The notes beneath the pieces were generated by a model. It did no database searches. It was not told the DNA's origin and worked only from the letters and a program-made list of their open reading frames with translations. Both the position numbers and the translations under genes were made by a program. Shown piece by piece: positions 5,539 through 6,436 of a stretch of DNA of 6,436 nucleotides; positions within the stretch are counted from its first letter, which is position 1; each line of letters begins with the position of its first letter. The DNA comes from Spirochaetales bacterium (GTDB lineage: Bacteria; Spirochaetota; Spirochaetia; DSM-27196; SLST01). The stretch spans positions 1 through 6,436 of the forward strand of contig DAOWMR010000164.1 of the NCBI GenBank assembly GCA_030642995.1. The letters are read 5' to 3'.

Positions 5539-5597
5539 CCATAACATTGCAGAGTCGAAGACGCCCTGACGGCGCGCAGTTCATCCGGTCGTTGTGG
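5539..5597 (+). other. attC site, short form (59 bp)
   Basis: R'' is CCATAAC (5539-5545) and R' is GTTGTGG (5591-5597). A central CGCC-CTGAC-GGCG hairpin and flanking GTCGAAGA against CAGTTCATC give the inner arms, imperfectly paired as in classical 59-base elements. The stronger support is the R'' match with the start of its own cassette at 4603-4612. The crossover would fall between G5591 and T5592, where the HigBA unit begins. Confidence 0.55.
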
Positions 5598-5679
5598 ACG
5601 GAACCGCCGGCAACTCCACGCGGCTTGGAGAATGGATGATGTGCTTTTCGGGCGTGTCGTCAATCATGCATCGACTGCT

Positions 5680-5716
5680 AATAACGATTGACGTTATTGA
5701 CGCCGCGCGTTAACAT
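5680..5716 (+). promoter_or_regulatory. HigBA promoter with overlapping palindrome
   Basis: TTGACG (5688-5693) and TAACAT (5711-5716) are spaced by exactly 17 bases, a good sigma-70-like pair. AATAACG-ATTGA-CGTTATT (5680-5698) is a perfect 7-bp inverted repeat over the -35, and ATTGACG is repeated at 5687 and 5696. This is a natural operator for HigA. The start codon GTG 5723 lies only six bases after the -10, so the transcript may begin at or beside the codon. Confidence 0.55.
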
Positions 5717-5722
5717 CTGATC

Positions 5723-6004
5723 GTGATTGAGTCGTTCGCTGACAAGAACACCCAGCGAATCCGGAACAGGGAGTTCGTCAAACGGATTCCGAAGGACGTT
5801 CAACAAATCGCCTATCGCAGGCTGGTTGTCTTACACCGGTCGAAGGACCTGAACGACCTCCGGGTCCCGCCAGGCAGTATGCTCGAGGCCCTTTCCGATG
5901 ATCGAAAGGGGCAGTGCAGCATCAGGGTAAACCCTCAATGGCGCATTTGCTTTCGCTGGACGCGCGGCATTGCCTCAGACGTTGAGATCGTCGACTATCA
6001 TTAG
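5723..6004 (+). CDS. higB: HigB-type toxin (RelE/ParE superfamily)
   Basis: The 93-aa protein begins MIESFADKNTQRI at GTG 5723, the usual HigB opening, and ends with QCSIRVNPQWRICFRW...VEIVDYH, the conserved C-terminal beta sheet and tail of the family. HigB is an mRNA interferase that cuts mRNA in the ribosome; its basic and aromatic surface residues (R in WRICFRW, terminal H) are retained. Toxin-first order with HigA next is typical. There is no Shine-Dalgarno sequence before the start, and the promoter abuts it, so a leaderless message is likely. The unit starts right after an attC, but its own attC is not within the window. Confidence 0.9.
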   Translation: MIESFADKNTQRIRNREFVKRIPKDVQQIAYRRLVVLHRSKDLNDLRVPPGSMLEALSDDRKGQCSIRVNPQWRICFRWTRGIASDVEIVDYH

Positions 6005-6016
6005 TGGAGGGTCAGA

Positions 6017-6319
6017 ATGGACCGAATACCAAACGTGACTCCCGGAGAAATCCTTTCAGAGGAGTTTCTCATCCCGATGGGGATCACGGCCTACCGTCTT
6101 GCCAAGGATACCGGGATGCCGGCAACGCGCGCTTCGCAGATCATGAAGGGAAAGCGTAGGATAACTGCGGATACTGCACTCAGACTGTCACGCTACTTCG
6201 GAAACTCGGCAGACTTCTGGCTCGGCATTCAAGATGAATACGACCTGCGAGAACAGGAAGAACGGATCGAGGCCGAATTGCGGGAAATACCGACGGCACC
6301 GGTTCTGCATAGCGCATAG
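6017..6319 (+). CDS. higA: HigA-type antitoxin (XRE helix-turn-helix)
   Basis: The 100-aa protein starts at ATG 6017 behind TGGAGGG (6005-6011), twelve bases after the toxin stop. NVTPGEILSEEFLIPMGITAYRLAKDTGMPATRASQIMKGKRRITADTALRLSRYFGNSADFWLGIQDEYDL is the standard HigA sequence: a helix-turn-helix of about residues 24-65 for DNA binding, and the FGNSADFW-LxIQ segment of the VapI/HigA group. It neutralises HigB and represses the promoter through the palindrome upstream. The C-terminus (QEERIEAELREIP) is a charged helix. Length is normal. Confidence 0.92.
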   Translation: MDRIPNVTPGEILSEEFLIPMGITAYRLAKDTGMPATRASQIMKGKRRITADTALRLSRYFGNSADFWLGIQDEYDLREQEERIEAELREIPTAPVLHSA

Positions 6320-6327
6320 ACAGAACC
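6301..6327. repeat. Inverted repeat across the higA stop codon
   Basis: GGTTCTG (6301-6307) and CAGAACC (6321-6327) are perfect reverse complements around 13 bases that include the higA stop. No T-tract follows, so a simple intrinsic terminator is unlikely. It may protect the message end or affect reading into the next frame. Confidence 0.4.
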
Positions 6328-6347
6328 CCTGCGGAGGAAACTGCGCC

Positions 6348-6436
6348 ATGACATCGCCCATTGAGCAGTCGGGGCTACCGGCGCGGTTTCGCGCGGGAAG
6401 ACATCATCCGGACGTGATTGCAAAGATATCACCTAC
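6348..6436 (+). CDS. Start of an unidentified gene, cut by the window edge
   Basis: An open frame begins at ATG 6348, ten bases after GGAGG (6333-6337), and stays open for 29 codons to the end of the window (MTSPIEQSGLPARFRAG and on). It follows higA by 28 bases, so it could be a third gene of the operon or the next coding unit. I recognise no domain in so short a piece, and it may be chance. Confidence 0.4.
   Translation, partial: MTSPIEQSGLPARFRAGRHHPDVIAKISP

Larger units (their letters stand above)
4604..5591 (+). mobile_element. Integron cassette carrying an RHH-PIN toxin-antitoxin pair (988 bp)
   Basis: The unit begins TTATGGCGC after G4603. Near its other end, GCG-A-CCATAAC (5535-5545) is the reverse complement of GTTATGGCGC apart from one inserted A, giving the expected R''-to-own-start pairing. 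It ends at G5591 within a 59-bp attC. About 190 bases precede the operon; they hold a 7-bp inverted repeat (ACATGCC 4680-4686 / GGCATGT 4734-4740) and the promoter region but no gene. Both genes are in the array direction, and the operon brings its own control region, as toxin-antitoxin cassettes usually do. Confidence 0.6.
5423..5722. other. Intergenic region holding a cassette end and the HigBA promoter
   Basis: No gene is visible; frames on both strands are shadows without binding sites. It contains an imperfect inverted repeat, GCAAAAATCC (5422-5431) against GGATTTGC (5499-5506), with an inner CTCAA/TTGAG pair. These might end the toxin transcript, although no T-tract follows. The 59-bp attC (5539-5597) comes next, then the control region of the next operon (5680-5716). 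Confidence 0.5.

Noticed and set aside
1..6436. CRISPR array, tRNA or rRNA.
   Set aside because: The only recurring sequence is the attC arms, which are not evenly spaced short repeats with spacers. I saw no tRNA cloverleaf or rRNA signature.

Overview
This window reads as part of an integron gene-cassette array with no integrase gene in view. That makes it either a CALIN-type cluster or the distal part of a larger integron. The key evidence is a series of attC-like recombination sites, all on the + strand: three long ones of about 130 bp (377-508, 769-899, 1760-1889), which share arm sequences, and shorter ones of 52-59 bp (57-108, 4554-4609, 5539-5597). In at least two cassettes the R'' box of the terminal attC is complementary to the first bases of the same cassette, which is the expected signature of a cassette that was once circular. 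The host cannot be named from the sequence. It is a bacterium with a fairly GC-rich background, good GGAGG-type ribosome binding sites and several GTG starts. One cassette gene is visibly AT-rich and was probably acquired from elsewhere.

Layout, left to right. Positions 1-108 end in a candidate short attC. Positions 103-502 and 503-893 are two cassettes of 400 and 391 bp with no convincing gene, each ending in a closely related long attC. Positions 894-1883 are a 990-bp cassette carrying a SAM-dependent methyltransferase (931-1734). From 1884 runs a cassette with a 305-aa protein (1935-2852) that has a C-terminal RX4H motif resembling HEPN ribonucleases; only the left (R'') half of its attC is recognisable. 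Positions 2868-4553 hold an IS110-family element on the minus strand, the only gene against the array direction. Its transposase reading frame is broken near the N-terminus by an extra 17 nt or so that removes the first catalytic Asp. Structured non-coding DNA flanks it on both sides and could contain a bridge RNA and a sequestered ribosome binding site. Positions 4604-5591 form a 988-bp cassette with a ribbon-helix-helix antitoxin and a PIN toxin sharing a 4-bp overlap. From 5592 comes a HigB-HigA toxin-antitoxin pair with its own promoter, then a third open frame that runs off the window.

The contents (two toxin-antitoxin modules, a possible HEPN-type RNase and a stand-alone methyltransferase) fit the known tendency of sedentary integrons to collect addiction and phage-defence functions. 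The toxin-antitoxin operons carry their own promoter and operator-like sequences, so they can be expressed far from an integron promoter and can stabilise the array. No single complete and clearly new system is proven here. The best candidates for something undescribed are the HEPN-like cassette protein, the two ORF-less cassettes, and the structured RNA segments around the decayed IS110 element.
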